Part shown: piece by piece, positions 34,434-43,035 of the stretch
How the letters are laid out: every line of letters starts with the position of its first letter
Numbering within the stretch: position 1 is the first letter of the stretch
Source of the DNA: UBA4729 sp039931245
Lineage (GTDB): Bacteria; Patescibacteriota; Saccharimonadia; Saccharimonadales; UBA4665
Direction: 5' to 3'
DNA length: 64,000 nucleotides
Assembly: GCA_039931245.1 (NCBI GenBank)
Contig: JBDTSH010000016.1
Coordinates: 1 to 64,000 of the forward strand
Made by a program: the position numbers and the translations under genes
Notes under the pieces: model-generated
What the model was told of the DNA's origin: nothing
The model's input: the letters and a program-made list of their open reading frames with translations, nothing else
Database searches by the model: none

Positions 34434-34586
34434 GCTAGTCATAGCCCGACACCAGGCCTGCGAAGTAGATTGAAAAGATCCCTCCTCGTCCATATTGCTG
34501 CTGACAAGGCGCGATCGTACGGGGTAAATAAGACACGTTTCCTGTCGGCCAAAGCGACCGAGAGTTAGTGCGGTATGAGCATCGGA

Positions 34587-36947
34587 TTAGAGGGGTAAGT
34601 CAGGAGTATCGAGCAAAACGTGATCACCTGGGTTAACCTCGCCACGAAGTATTTTCTTAGCGACAGTATCCTCGACAGCCCGTTGCAGGGCCCGGCGCAT
34701 TGGGCGGGCACCAAGTCGGGGATCATTACCGACTTCGACAATTTTAGCAATCGCTTCATCGGTTAGCTCGATACTGATATTTTTGACAGCCAATGTGCGG
34801 TTAATATCGCCGAGCATTAAACGTACGACTTGGCCGAGTTCGGTCGGTTTGAGTGGGCGGAACAAAACAATTTCGTCGAAACGGTTAAGTAGTTCTGGTC
34901 GGAATTGGCTGCTGGCAATCAGTTCGTCGACAAAGGCAGCCTCGAACGTTTCTAGGGATTCACCTCGTTCAATGCGCGCCCGAATGGTGTCAGCTCCGGC
35001 GTTGCTTGTGGCAATTACAACTGCGTCTTTGAAGGAAGCAACCCGGCCTTTATTATCGGTTAGTTTACCTTCGTCGAGCAGTTGCAGGAGGAGGTTGAGA
35101 ATATTGGGGTGAGCCTTCTCTATCTCGTCGAGTAGCACAACACTAAAGGGTTGCCGGCGAATTTGCAGCAGTAAATTACTCGTCTCGTGTTCACCGCCGC
35201 TGAGCAGCCGTGTCGCATCGCTCTCTTGCTGGTACTCACTCATGTCGAGCCGAATCATGTTCGATTCGTCGCCGAAATAAGTCGCCGCAATTGCTTTTGC
35301 AAGCTCTGTCTTACCGACGCCAGTTGGCCCTAAGAACAGGAAGCTACCAATCGGTCGGTTCGGGCTGCTCACACCAGCTCGTGAGCGTCGGAGCGCATTA
35401 GCGATTACCGACACAGCTCTAGTTTGATTGATCATCCGTTTATGGATATCGTCTTCTAGATTTAGCAATTGATTAGTTTCGGCTAAGCCAACGTCGCCTA
35501 CTTTTACGCCCTTGGTTTGTTCGATGGCGGCTTGGACTGATGCGGCGTTGACCAGTCCATCAGTGCTATGAGCCAAAGATTGTTCGAGTAAGCTGATCGC
35601 CTTGCCGGGATAGGCGATGTCTTGTTCGTAGCGCCCGCTCAGCCGATAAGCAGTCTGGAGTGCTTCGTAGGTAATTAGTACTTTTTGACGAATCTCAAAG
35701 TTTGTCGCTGCCCCAGTGAGGGCTTCGAGGGTGGCTGACTCGTTGGGCTCTTGTAAAACCACCGGAGTCAATAGGCCGGCAAAGGCCGGGTTGGTGGCCC
35801 GGAGTTTTTGATAGTCGATTGGAGTGATTGCTAGTATGAATTGAACGGCGCGGGACTGCATAACAGGCAGCAGGATCTGGGTTGCATTAAATGAGCCGGC
35901 CCCATTTTCGAAAAATAACTGGGCGTCATCAAGAAATAAAATAATATTGCCAGCGTGTGAGGCTTCGTTCATCAGCAAGGTCACCAGGTACTCTAGGTCG
36001 CCGGGGTGTTGGGCGGCCGAGATAATATGCGCTGGGCTCAGGCTAATGATTTGTTTGTGTTCGAGATTGCGATCATGGGTTTCGGCCAGCAAGTTTTGCG
36101 CCAGGGCGTAGGCGTGGCTAGTTTTGCCGATGCCCTGTTCTCCAATCAGGGCCACTGCCCCGGCCCCGTGACTAAAGGCCTGTTTAATAGCATTGACGCC
36201 CTGGCTTTCTGCCAACGGCCCAAAGTGGGCACCATGGCGCTCAATTGATTGGCTGATGTTGAGCCCGAACTGATTTAAACGCGGTGTAAATCCACTAGCC
36301 CAATCCCGTCCGATGCCACCAAAGCTTTGTCGCTTCCGACGTATCTGGTGGAGATCGTCACTGAGCCACTGCAGAATTGCGTCGACATCTTTCGATAAAT
36401 GTTTGATTTTAGCCAGAAGGGTAATAGCTGCTGGTGAGGTTGTGATCAACGCGGCTGCAATGTGGCCCGGCTCTATTGTCTGTTCACTTGTTTTGGCCGC
36501 ATAACTGGAAGCGGCGTCCCACACGGCCGCCAGATCGCCTTCGTCACTCGATAGATTCTGGAAGATGAGGTCACCCGGGACGAGCAGGTGATTTGTGAAA
36601 AAAACGACTTGCCAGTGCGATTGCAGGGCTTGCCAAATTGATTGTGGGCTTAATGCCAAGCCAGGGCCAAGCCGCTGTAATACTGCTCCGTCGAGTCGAT
36701 CGTCAAGCGAATCACCGGTTGGACGAATAGTCAAAAGGTCGTTTTGGATCCACTGGGCAAGCATATAGCTAAGGAGGCCCAACCCGCCGAGAGTATAGCC
36801 GATCGCGTGGTCTAGACTGATGAGACTAAAGCCCCCAGCCAATAGGGCACCAGCTATTAGTAAGAGTACTCGAAAACTGGTCGTGCCAAGACGTTTGCCG
36901 ATTCTGGCTTTTTTAGCACGGACGGAATTAAGGTGGAGGCTAGTCAT
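34587..36947 (-). CDS. membrane-anchored Clp/Hsp100-type AAA+ ATPase
   Basis: A 786-residue double-AAA+ protein of the ClpA/ClpB/ClpC family. Unusually it starts with two membrane spans (~28-48 and ~50-68: LLIAGALLAGGFSL; YTLGGLGLLSYML). A Clp_N-like helical region follows (EQTIEPGHIAAAL..., ~155-205). D1 has GEQGIGKTS and IILFLDDAQ; D2 has GPTGVGKTELAK, VVLLDEIEKAHPN, ATSNAGAD and the arginine-finger region LNRFDEIVLF, then GARPMRRALQRAVEDTVA. No I/L-G-F/L ClpP-docking loop is visible after the SNAGAD segment, and there is no ClpB-length coiled-coil M domain. A partner membrane gene lies 1 nt upstream. It probably remodels proteins at the membrane. Confidence 0.88.
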   Translation of the reverse strand: MTSLHLNSVRAKKARIGKRLGTTSFRVLLLIAGALLAGGFSLISLDHAIGYTLGGLGLLSYMLAQWIQNDLLTIRPTGDSLDDRLDGAVLQRLGPGLALSPQSIWQALQSHWQVVFFTNHLLVPGDLIFQNLSSDEGDLAAVWDAASSYAAKTSEQTIEPGHIAAALITTSPAAITLLAKIKHLSKDVDAILQWLSDDLHQIRRKRQSFGGIGRDWASGFTPRLNQFGLNISQSIERHGAHFGPLAESQGVNAIKQAFSHGAGAVALIGEQGIGKTSHAYALAQNLLAETHDRNLEHKQIISLSPAHIISAAQHPGDLEYLVTLLMNEASHAGNIILFLDDAQLFFENGAGSFNATQILLPVMQSRAVQFILAITPIDYQKLRATNPAFAGLLTPVVLQEPNESATLEALTGAATNFEIRQKVLITYEALQTAYRLSGRYEQDIAYPGKAISLLEQSLAHSTDGLVNAASVQAAIEQTKGVKVGDVGLAETNQLLNLEDDIHKRMINQTRAVSVIANALRRSRAGVSSPNRPIGSFLFLGPTGVGKTELAKAIAATYFGDESNMIRLDMSEYQQESDATRLLSGGEHETSNLLLQIRRQPFSVVLLDEIEKAHPNILNLLLQLLDEGKLTDNKGRVASFKDAVVIATSNAGADTIRARIERGESLETFEAAFVDELIASSQFRPELLNRFDEIVLFRPLKPTELGQVVRLMLGDINRTLAVKNISIELTDEAIAKIVEVGNDPRLGARPMRRALQRAVEDTVAKKILRGEVNPGDHVLLDTPDLPL

Positions 36948-36948
36948 T

Positions 36949-37308
36949 TTAAATAAGACCCCATACGATTAATCCCAAGGCGAGCCCCGGCAGTAAAGGC
37001 CATAGTACTATCTCGAGCCCGCCTACAACTGCAAGTAAGGTGAATAACACCGCCGCCGCTAGCAGTACAATGACTCGGACAAACAACCCAATTACTCGGC
37101 TCACCATATTGTCTAGCATGGCCCGCACGTGGGCTTCGAGTCCCGCCCCCGGGTATGTAATGATGCGCCGCCAGGGTGCCAATAAGGTTCGAAATAGTAT
37201 GGCTACTGAAAACATATCGGCCAGCTGTTGCATCTGCCGACGGATACTACGAATTAGCCCGGCTAGGCCTATACCGTACCACCATGAGAAGAATGAAAGC
37301 AGAAGCAT
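36949..37308 (-). CDS. small membrane partner protein (119 aa)
   Basis: Hydrophobic N-terminus (LLLSFFSWWYGIGLAGLI), an amphipathic basic middle (RSIRRQMQQLADMFSVAILFRTLLAPWRRI) and two closely spaced spans at the C-terminus (VIGLFVRVIVLLAAAVLFTLLAVVGGLEIVLWPLLPGLALGLIVW). It is separated by a single nucleotide from the membrane Clp-like ATPase gene and is transcribed first, so the products probably work together at the membrane. Family not recognised. ATG at 37308 sits just after an AT-rich TACAAT/TATAAT stretch. Confidence 0.7.
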   Translation of the reverse strand: MLLLSFFSWWYGIGLAGLIRSIRRQMQQLADMFSVAILFRTLLAPWRRIITYPGAGLEAHVRAMLDNMVSRVIGLFVRVIVLLAAAVLFTLLAVVGGLEIVLWPLLPGLALGLIVWGLI

Positions 37309-37537
37309 AATTATATTAATTGTAACACTTCCCTATTGATACTGGAGCAATCACAGTAGGTTGGTTTTTGGACGGCTTCGAGACGGCCGAGCGGTAAAAA
37401 GTCAATCCAATCAAAGCCTTTGGCGAACGGCAATAACACGCTACATGCTTAATCTCCCCACGTCGAACTGTGGGTGTAAGGCGTGAGGCGAATCGTCTTG
37501 TTCGCTGTATATCATCAGACAAAATTCTTAACTTGGT

Positions 37538-37579
37538 CCAAAATAATAAGACCTACGAGCGTAGGCCTTATTATTTTGG
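37538..37579 (-). terminator. long hairpin terminator after tRNA-Ser
   Basis: CCAAAATAATAAG-x-CCTACG, loop AG, CGTAGG-x-CTTATTATTTTGG; one symmetric mismatch in a 19-bp stem. A-rich and T-rich arms make it bidirectional. It overlaps the tRNA CCA. Confidence 0.85.
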
Positions 37580-37664
37580 CGGAGGGAGAGGGATTTGAAC
37601 CCTCGAGGGCTTGCGCCCAACACGCTTTCCAAGCGTGCGCCATAGGCCACTAGGCGACCCCTCC
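37577..37664 (-). tRNA. tRNA-Ser (anticodon GGA)
   Basis: An 88-nt type II tRNA on the minus strand with encoded CCA and discriminator G. Acceptor GGAGGGG/TCCCTCC (one G-U); anticodon stem CACGC/GCGTG encloses TTGGAAA, giving GGA (codons UCC/UCU). Long variable arm TTGGGCGCAAGCCCTC. Confidence 0.95.
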
Positions 37665-38131
37665 TTGCTGGAACCCAAATCACTGCCGAGCTATGCTGGG
37701 TGACAAAATCTTCGGCCTTAAGCTACTTTTTACCTTTCAAAATGGTAAAAACTTACTCTCGTCATTTTGGACTGGCGGGCGCCTCGGATAAAACCGAGAC
37801 GTTTATATTGTAAGGTATCGAGTTGCTACGTTTAGGTTAGCTTGAGTCATTATACTCGAAGTTATCGATTAACTCGCTCTACGGATGCGTTTATGAGTAC
37901 CAAATAACTGCGGCCAGGCAAAGTTTTCGAATAGAATCGAGGAAATTACTACATTAGTAGCTTGCAGAGATGGCAAAATACAGTTTAAACTAAGTAGCAA
38001 CCTATGAACCAATCACATATCTTCTTTCATCTCCAACCCCATCCCCCGGCAATAGTTAATATTTTTGACGGACTAGCACTTTGCAAGGCAATTAGGCAGG
38101 TATCCTTAGTGAACACGCCGAGGATACAACT
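37665..38131. other. intergenic with small hairpins
   Basis: About 470 bp upstream of the MacB-type transporter. TACCTTTCAAAATGGTA (near 37730) and CTCGG/CCGAG (near 37790) can form short hairpins. A 45-codon frame (38004-38141) overlaps the transporter start and is not convincing. No promoter of consensus quality was found. Confidence 0.35.
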
Positions 38132-39004
38132 GTGGCGTTAATTGATTTACAGGAAGTGAGTAAGATCTACGGCTTTGGTGATGCCACCACTCTTGCGTTA
38201 GATGAAGCTACTTTGACAATCGAAAAAGGTGAATTTGTAGCCGTTATGGGTCCCAGCGGTTCAGGCAAGAGCACACTCATGAACGTGATTGGTCTGCTCG
38301 ATCGCCCGAGCCACGGTGTCTACAAGCTTAACGAGCGGCTGGCATCCCGGCTGCGGCCAAACCAAGCAGCCAAAATGCGGCGTGATTCGATTGGATTTAT
38401 CTTTCAGTCATTCAACTTATTGCCTCGGCTGACCGTGCTGGAGAATGTCGCCTTGCCGCTAGCCTACAAAGGAGTTTCGTTGACGAAGAGGCTCAAACAA
38501 GCCAGTAATATGCTGGACCGAGTTGGTATTCAGAACCGTGAGTATTTCTTGCCAGGTCAGCTCAGCGGCGGCCAGGCACAGTGCGCCGCGATTGCCCGGG
38601 CGCTTGTCAATGAACCGATGTTAATAATCGCCGATGAACCGACTGGGAATCTCGATAGCGCCGGGTCAAGACTGGTCATGGAACTGTTGAGCGAAATTCA
38701 TAAAACCGGTAATACGATTTTATTCGTGACCCATAATCCCGAGCTTACCCGCTATGCCACCCGAGTCGTCTACATGCACGACGGTGCCATTGTTCACGAC
38801 GAGAAGACGACGCTTGGCCAAGTGGCCAGTACTGCTCGTAAAACTTTATATACCTTCCCTACTACGACCGAAGAGGATGATTTAGCGGGTGTGTCAGCTC
38901 TTATGAAAGCCCTTCCGGGCAAACCGGTCGGGCGTACCACCCGGAGGCCCAAAACCAGCAAATCGGCCCGGAAACGTAAGCCGATCCAAGGGAAGAAACG
39001 ATGA
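38132..39004 (+). CDS. MacB/LolD-type ABC transporter ATPase
   Basis: ATP-binding subunit of a type VII ABC exporter. Walker A is GPSGSGKST, Q-loop FQSFNLLPRLTVLENV, signature LSGGQAQCAAIARAL (usual QRV replaced by QC), Walker B LIIADEPTGNLD, H-loop FVTHN. After about residue 230 there is a ~60-residue basic extension (TTRRPKTSKSARKRKPIQGKKR) not found in LolD. GTG start with GAGGAT 9 nt upstream. Its stop overlaps the permease ATG (ATGA), so the pair forms one unit. Such systems in Gram-positive-type cells export peptides or confer peptide resistance. Confidence 0.92.
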   Translation: MALIDLQEVSKIYGFGDATTLALDEATLTIEKGEFVAVMGPSGSGKSTLMNVIGLLDRPSHGVYKLNERLASRLRPNQAAKMRRDSIGFIFQSFNLLPRLTVLENVALPLAYKGVSLTKRLKQASNMLDRVGIQNREYFLPGQLSGGQAQCAAIARALVNEPMLIIADEPTGNLDSAGSRLVMELLSEIHKTGNTILFVTHNPELTRYATRVVYMHDGAIVHDEKTTLGQVASTARKTLYTFPTTTEEDDLAGVSALMKALPGKPVGRTTRRPKTSKSARKRKPIQGKKR

Positions 39005-40236
39005 AATCACTAACGGGCGGCCATGTTAAGGCTGGAATTGATTCAGTGCGCGGGGCGAAGTGGCGCAATTTTTGGACAATGCTCGGGGTTATTATCGGAG
39101 TCGCCTCGGTCATCACGATTGTCGGTATCGGCGAAGGCATCAAACAGCAAATTACTGGTCAGATTCACCACCTTGGCAATGACTTGATTACAGTTAGGCC
39201 AGCTACAATTCATGCGGGTGGCGATACAGCTAATGCTGATTTAAATCTACTGTCGGGCGTCAATATAACCGGTTCGTTGCACGCCGCCGACGTGACGATA
39301 ATCGCAAAGACCCAAGGCGTCAGCACGACAGTGCCACTCAGCGTCGTAACCGGTGACATAAGGGGTGAAAACGGTTCTTACCGGGACGGGCTGGTTATCG
39401 GCACGACGGCCGATTTGCCTAGCTTGCTGAATCAATCGATGGCCTATGGGGCGTTTTTGACCAATGAAGATATTGGCTTACATGCCGCTGTTTTGGGGGC
39501 ACACGCCGCCAATGCTATGTTTAACGAGGATGTGCCGTTGGGTAGTGAGTTCAGCATTCACGGCCAGCAGTTCATTGTTCGCGGTATTTTTAACGACTTT
39601 TCAGCGACGCCGCTGTCGGAAGAAGCCTCGTTTAATAATGCTATTTTTATCCCCTATGACATCGCTCAAAGTTTGACGGGTAATACGTCATCGACATACG
39701 AAATACTGGCAAAACCGACCCATAGCAGTCAAACCAGCCAAGTTGTGACTGCGCTGCAGTCGCGACTAAAAAAAGCCCACGGTGGACAGGCTGATTTTGC
39801 TGTCCTGCAGCAAAATCAGAATCTAGCTGCCAGTAACAGTATCGTTGACTTGTTGACTAAGTTGATCAGCGGTGTGGCGGCAATATCGTTGCTCGTGGGT
39901 GGAATTGGTATCATGAATGTCATGCTTGTGTCCGTAACTGAACGGATGCATGAAATTGGCATTCGGAAAGCGATCGGCGCAACCAACCGACAAATCCTAA
40001 GTCAGTTTATCATCGAATCTAGTGTGCTGAGTTTGAGCGGTGGAATTATCGGTATCGGTGTGGCCTTCGCTGTCGATTTGGGCCTTCGGCTTTTCACGAA
40101 TCTTCAACCAGTGATTAGTTGGCAGATTGTGGTGATTGCGACCGGTGTTTCATTGGCCGTTGGTATCATCTTTGGGACTATCCCTGCCCTCAAGGCTGCC
40201 CGTAAAGACCCGATTGACGCCCTGCGTCCCGAGTAG
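39001..40236 (+). CDS. MacB-type FtsX-like ABC permease
   Basis: A 411-residue permease. An N-terminal span follows KWRNFWTMLGVIIGVASVITIVGIGEGIK (the MacB signature), then a large extracytoplasmic MacB periplasmic-core domain (~45-280) and three C-terminal spans with VGGIGIMNVMLVSVTERMHEIGIRKAIGAT and the final GTIPALKAARKDPIDALRPE. Translation is coupled to the ATPase by ATGA overlap. Its stop codon abuts that of the NRAMP-like gene on the other strand with no spacer. No MacA-like adaptor gene is adjacent. Confidence 0.92.
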   Translation: MKSLTGGHVKAGIDSVRGAKWRNFWTMLGVIIGVASVITIVGIGEGIKQQITGQIHHLGNDLITVRPATIHAGGDTANADLNLLSGVNITGSLHAADVTIIAKTQGVSTTVPLSVVTGDIRGENGSYRDGLVIGTTADLPSLLNQSMAYGAFLTNEDIGLHAAVLGAHAANAMFNEDVPLGSEFSIHGQQFIVRGIFNDFSATPLSEEASFNNAIFIPYDIAQSLTGNTSSTYEILAKPTHSSQTSQVVTALQSRLKKAHGGQADFAVLQQNQNLAASNSIVDLLTKLISGVAAISLLVGGIGIMNVMLVSVTERMHEIGIRKAIGATNRQILSQFIIESSVLSLSGGIIGIGVAFAVDLGLRLFTNLQPVISWQIVVIATGVSLAVGIIFGTIPALKAARKDPIDALRPE

Positions 40237-41619
40237 TTAGTTAGGTGTGACGAGAGCGTAGATGGCAGCGAAGCCGGCCAGCGCCATAACGGCAGTGACT
40301 ATCCAGCCAAATATAGTGGTTGAGCGTTTATTAACCCAATGCCCCATGACTTTTTTATTGCTACTCATTATGACGATCAAGCATAAAACGATTGGAGCGA
40401 CGAGACCATTAACGACTGCGGCGTAGATTAAGCCCTTGATTGGGTCGATGCCTAGGAAGTTCATGGCGAGGCCGATCAGCATTGAAGTGATGATAATGCC
40501 GTAAAACGCATAGGCTTGGTGAATGGTGCGGTATAGACCCTCGCGCCAACGGAAACTCTCTGATAGAGCGTAGCTGCTCGAGCCGGCTAACACGGGGATA
40601 GCTAACAGACCGGTACCAATAATGCCTATGGCAAATAAGAAGTATGTAGCATTACCGGCAAACGGACGAAGAGCTTCGGCGGCTTGGGCAGCGCTCGTTA
40701 TGTTGGTGATGCCGTGGGTGTACAATATACCGCCACACGCCGCAATGATAAAGAACATTACTACTTCGCTCAAAAACATGCCAGACCAGACGTCAATGCG
40801 CATACTTTTGATATCGGCTGGCGCGGTGGCAGTGCTTCGTTCGGCGAGAGTCGTCTTGCCTTGCATGATTTGCTCTTCAACTTCTTGCGAGGTCTGCCAA
40901 AAAAATAAATATGGTGAAATTGTCGTGCCGAGGATCGCGCACAACAGGATGATACCCTGTTTGCCGATATGCAAATTAGGGACAAAAGCGTGTGACATGA
41001 CATCCCCCCACTGTAGATGAGCCAAAATCGCTGAAAATACGTAGGCGAGCAGTACTAAAGCTAGCCATTTCAAGTAGCGGGCATAGCGAACATAGGGGGT
41101 ATAAATCTGGAGGAAAAGGCTAACGACGGTGAACCCTGCCACGAGCACACCAAAATTCAGCTGGGGGTTGAGTAGTTGGGCGGCCTTGGCCATTGCGCCA
41201 AGATCGGCGCCGATATTGACGGCGTTGGCAGCAAAAAGTAGTGTAGCGCAAAAATATAAAATCCGGCGGCTAAAGTGGACGCGGATATTACCGGCCAGCC
41301 CCCGCCCTGTAACGAGACCAATGCGGGCGCACATTTCCTGCACGACTGCCGAGATGGGAAACGTCCAAGCGGCGAGCCAGAGAAATTGAAAACCAAATTG
41401 GGCTCCTGCTTGGGAATAGGTGGCGATGCCTGAAGGGTCATCATCCGACGCACCCGTTGTCAGTCCCGGCCCGAGCATGTGCCAATAATCCTCAGTTTTA
41501 CGCATGACTTTGCCGGTTTGCAGTCCATTTGTAATCTGTTGAGTTGCCAAGACAGAACGATCCAGAAACTCGGCGGGAGCTTCGGCACCTATGCGAAGAT
41601 AATTTTTCTGCTTTTTCAT
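40237..41619 (-). CDS. NRAMP-superfamily metal ion transporter, atypical metal site
   Basis: A 460-residue protein with about 11 membrane spans and a soluble N-terminal tail of ~50 residues. The helix-1 region GLTTGASDDDPSGIATYSQAGAQFG aligns with the NRAMP DPGN site but reads DPSG. The helix-6 region ILGTTISPYLFFWQTSQEVEEQ aligns with the canonical MPHN but lacks the Met and His. The Met is the soft ligand that selects Mn/Fe over Mg/Ca in classical NRAMPs, so specificity may differ, as in NRAMP-related Mg transporters. TAAAAT ends 7 nt before the ATG. The stop is immediately adjacent to that of the MacB-type permease gene. Confidence 0.88.
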   Translation of the reverse strand: MKKQKNYLRIGAEAPAEFLDRSVLATQQITNGLQTGKVMRKTEDYWHMLGPGLTTGASDDDPSGIATYSQAGAQFGFQFLWLAAWTFPISAVVQEMCARIGLVTGRGLAGNIRVHFSRRILYFCATLLFAANAVNIGADLGAMAKAAQLLNPQLNFGVLVAGFTVVSLFLQIYTPYVRYARYLKWLALVLLAYVFSAILAHLQWGDVMSHAFVPNLHIGKQGIILLCAILGTTISPYLFFWQTSQEVEEQIMQGKTTLAERSTATAPADIKSMRIDVWSGMFLSEVVMFFIIAACGGILYTHGITNITSAAQAAEALRPFAGNATYFLFAIGIIGTGLLAIPVLAGSSSYALSESFRWREGLYRTIHQAYAFYGIIITSMLIGLAMNFLGIDPIKGLIYAAVVNGLVAPIVLCLIVIMSSNKKVMGHWVNKRSTTIFGWIVTAVMALAGFAAIYALVTPN

Positions 41620-41626
41620 TGCTTGG

Positions 41627-41632
41627 ATTTTA
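41627..41632 (-). promoter_or_regulatory. -10 element (TAAAAT) 7 nt before NRAMP-like gene
   Basis: TAAAAT with 7 nt to the ATG at 41619; no Shine-Dalgarno. Confidence 0.4.
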
Positions 41633-41700
41633 AAACGTGTAAATATTGTAACAGATTATGGTTAAAATTAGTGATCTCGCCCCTGTCTAATCAAGAAAAA

Positions 41701-42867
41701 CTATTCGGCGCAAGTCCCGGTACGATGAACCTGATTTTGGGCGATGGCTTGACGAAGTTCGCTAGTGATCTGGTTATTTTTAAGCGCATAGCCGACGTGG
41801 TCGTAAGAAGTGGATTGCGCAAAAACTAAACCGATGACGCTGCCATCGGCTGCGATGAGTGGGCCGCCTGAGTTGCCTGGGATGATATCGGCTTGGACTT
41901 CATATATGTCGCGGCTGGTGTTGCCTCGACCATAAATATCCCGGCCGCTGGCCGTAAACTGGTTTTGCACGATGGCCGGTTTCGCACTAAACGATCCTCC
42001 GCCGGGATAGCCGAGTACAGCCGAGGCGGTACCAGCTGGTACGAATCGGTTGGCGATGACAAGTGGCCGTCCGGCCAGATTAGGAACGCGCAGGACGGCA
42101 AAATCCAGGTTAGGGTCGAACCACACCGGCGTCGCCGAGTGTGTGCCATTCGCATCGATGACGTAGGGCTGTTTAATGCCGGCGATAACATGAGCGTTGG
42201 TGATAACAAGTCCCTGCCCCGCGACAAAACCGGAGCCCTCAACGATGCCACCACAGCCCTGTCCTTCGACTTTCACGACTGATGATCGGTCGCTACTTAC
42301 GGCCGCACCGAGCGCGCCAAGATCGGGCAATGGCAATAGCTTACTCGGGCCCGGCTCGCTGCCGATGAAAACCTGCGGAAACCCATTCGGGTCGACTAAT
42401 CTGCCCAGGCTGGCAATGACGGTTGGTGCCGATGGCAGGTTACGGTCGAGCGCCGTGACGATACGCGAACTCTGAATTGCCGTTTGGGTATTTATGCCTG
42501 GCAGCGAGCTGACGATGGCGGCCCCGAGCCAGATGCCAAGTAACAGGGTCGTGACGCTCAATACTGATCCAAATAGGTTGTCAAAGTGGTTCAATCTATT
42601 GAGCAGAACACGGTGTTTGACGCGAATACCCAGGGCTTCTCCGAGGGTCATTAATAGTAGTGCCATCCCGACCGTTGTTGCGAGAGTCGCAAAAGCCCGA
42701 GTGCTCGGACTATGGGCAAGTTTAACCGTCTCGGGTTGCAGTAATGCTCCAATGAATAATCCACCAAAAAATCCAACCGTTGAAAAAGCTTGCCGGATAA
42801 AGCCAATCTCGCGGCCCCGTAGTAAGGCGCTGATGGCGAACAAAATAATAATTCCATCTAATATCAT
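41701..42867 (-). CDS. MarP-like CvpA-trypsin membrane serine protease
   Basis: A 388-residue protein. The N-terminal half is a CvpA-type bundle of four spans (IIILFAISALLRGREIGFI; FSTVGFFGGLFIGALL; TLATTVGMALLLMTLGEALG; LSVTTLLLGIWLGAAIVSSL). The C-terminal half is an extracytoplasmic trypsin-like domain with TNAHVIAG (His), DFAVLRV (Asp) and IPGNSGGPL (Ser). Cys residues at GQGCGG and near the C-terminus (GTCAE) match the position of the disulfide that tunes MarP of Mycobacterium. MarP acts in acid and oxidative stress and cleaves a peptidoglycan hydrolase. A paralogue lies at 46228. The two flank the pentose-phosphate operon and point away from it. Confidence 0.9.
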   Translation of the reverse strand: MILDGIIILFAISALLRGREIGFIRQAFSTVGFFGGLFIGALLQPETVKLAHSPSTRAFATLATTVGMALLLMTLGEALGIRVKHRVLLNRLNHFDNLFGSVLSVTTLLLGIWLGAAIVSSLPGINTQTAIQSSRIVTALDRNLPSAPTVIASLGRLVDPNGFPQVFIGSEPGPSKLLPLPDLGALGAAVSSDRSSVVKVEGQGCGGIVEGSGFVAGQGLVITNAHVIAGIKQPYVIDANGTHSATPVWFDPNLDFAVLRVPNLAGRPLVIANRFVPAGTASAVLGYPGGGSFSAKPAIVQNQFTASGRDIYGRGNTSRDIYEVQADIIPGNSGGPLIAADGSVIGLVFAQSTSYDHVGYALKNNQITSELRQAIAQNQVHRTGTCAE

Positions 42868-43035
42868 CTAATTTGATAAACCCATTATTAGTCTGCTAGG
42901 TTCTCCCGTAGTAGTTGGCTACTGGGTTGAGTGTATTATAACTCGCAACAACCTATCTGAATCAATGTTTTTGCGGCCGATGGGATAAGCTAACTAGCTC
43001 TCCCCATGACCGCTGATAAAGACCATAAAGTCCGA

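Noticed and set aside
38004..38141. 45-codon plus-strand frame before the MacB-type ATPase
   Set aside because: Overlaps the GTG of the transporter, has no clear Shine-Dalgarno and no recognisable protein pattern.
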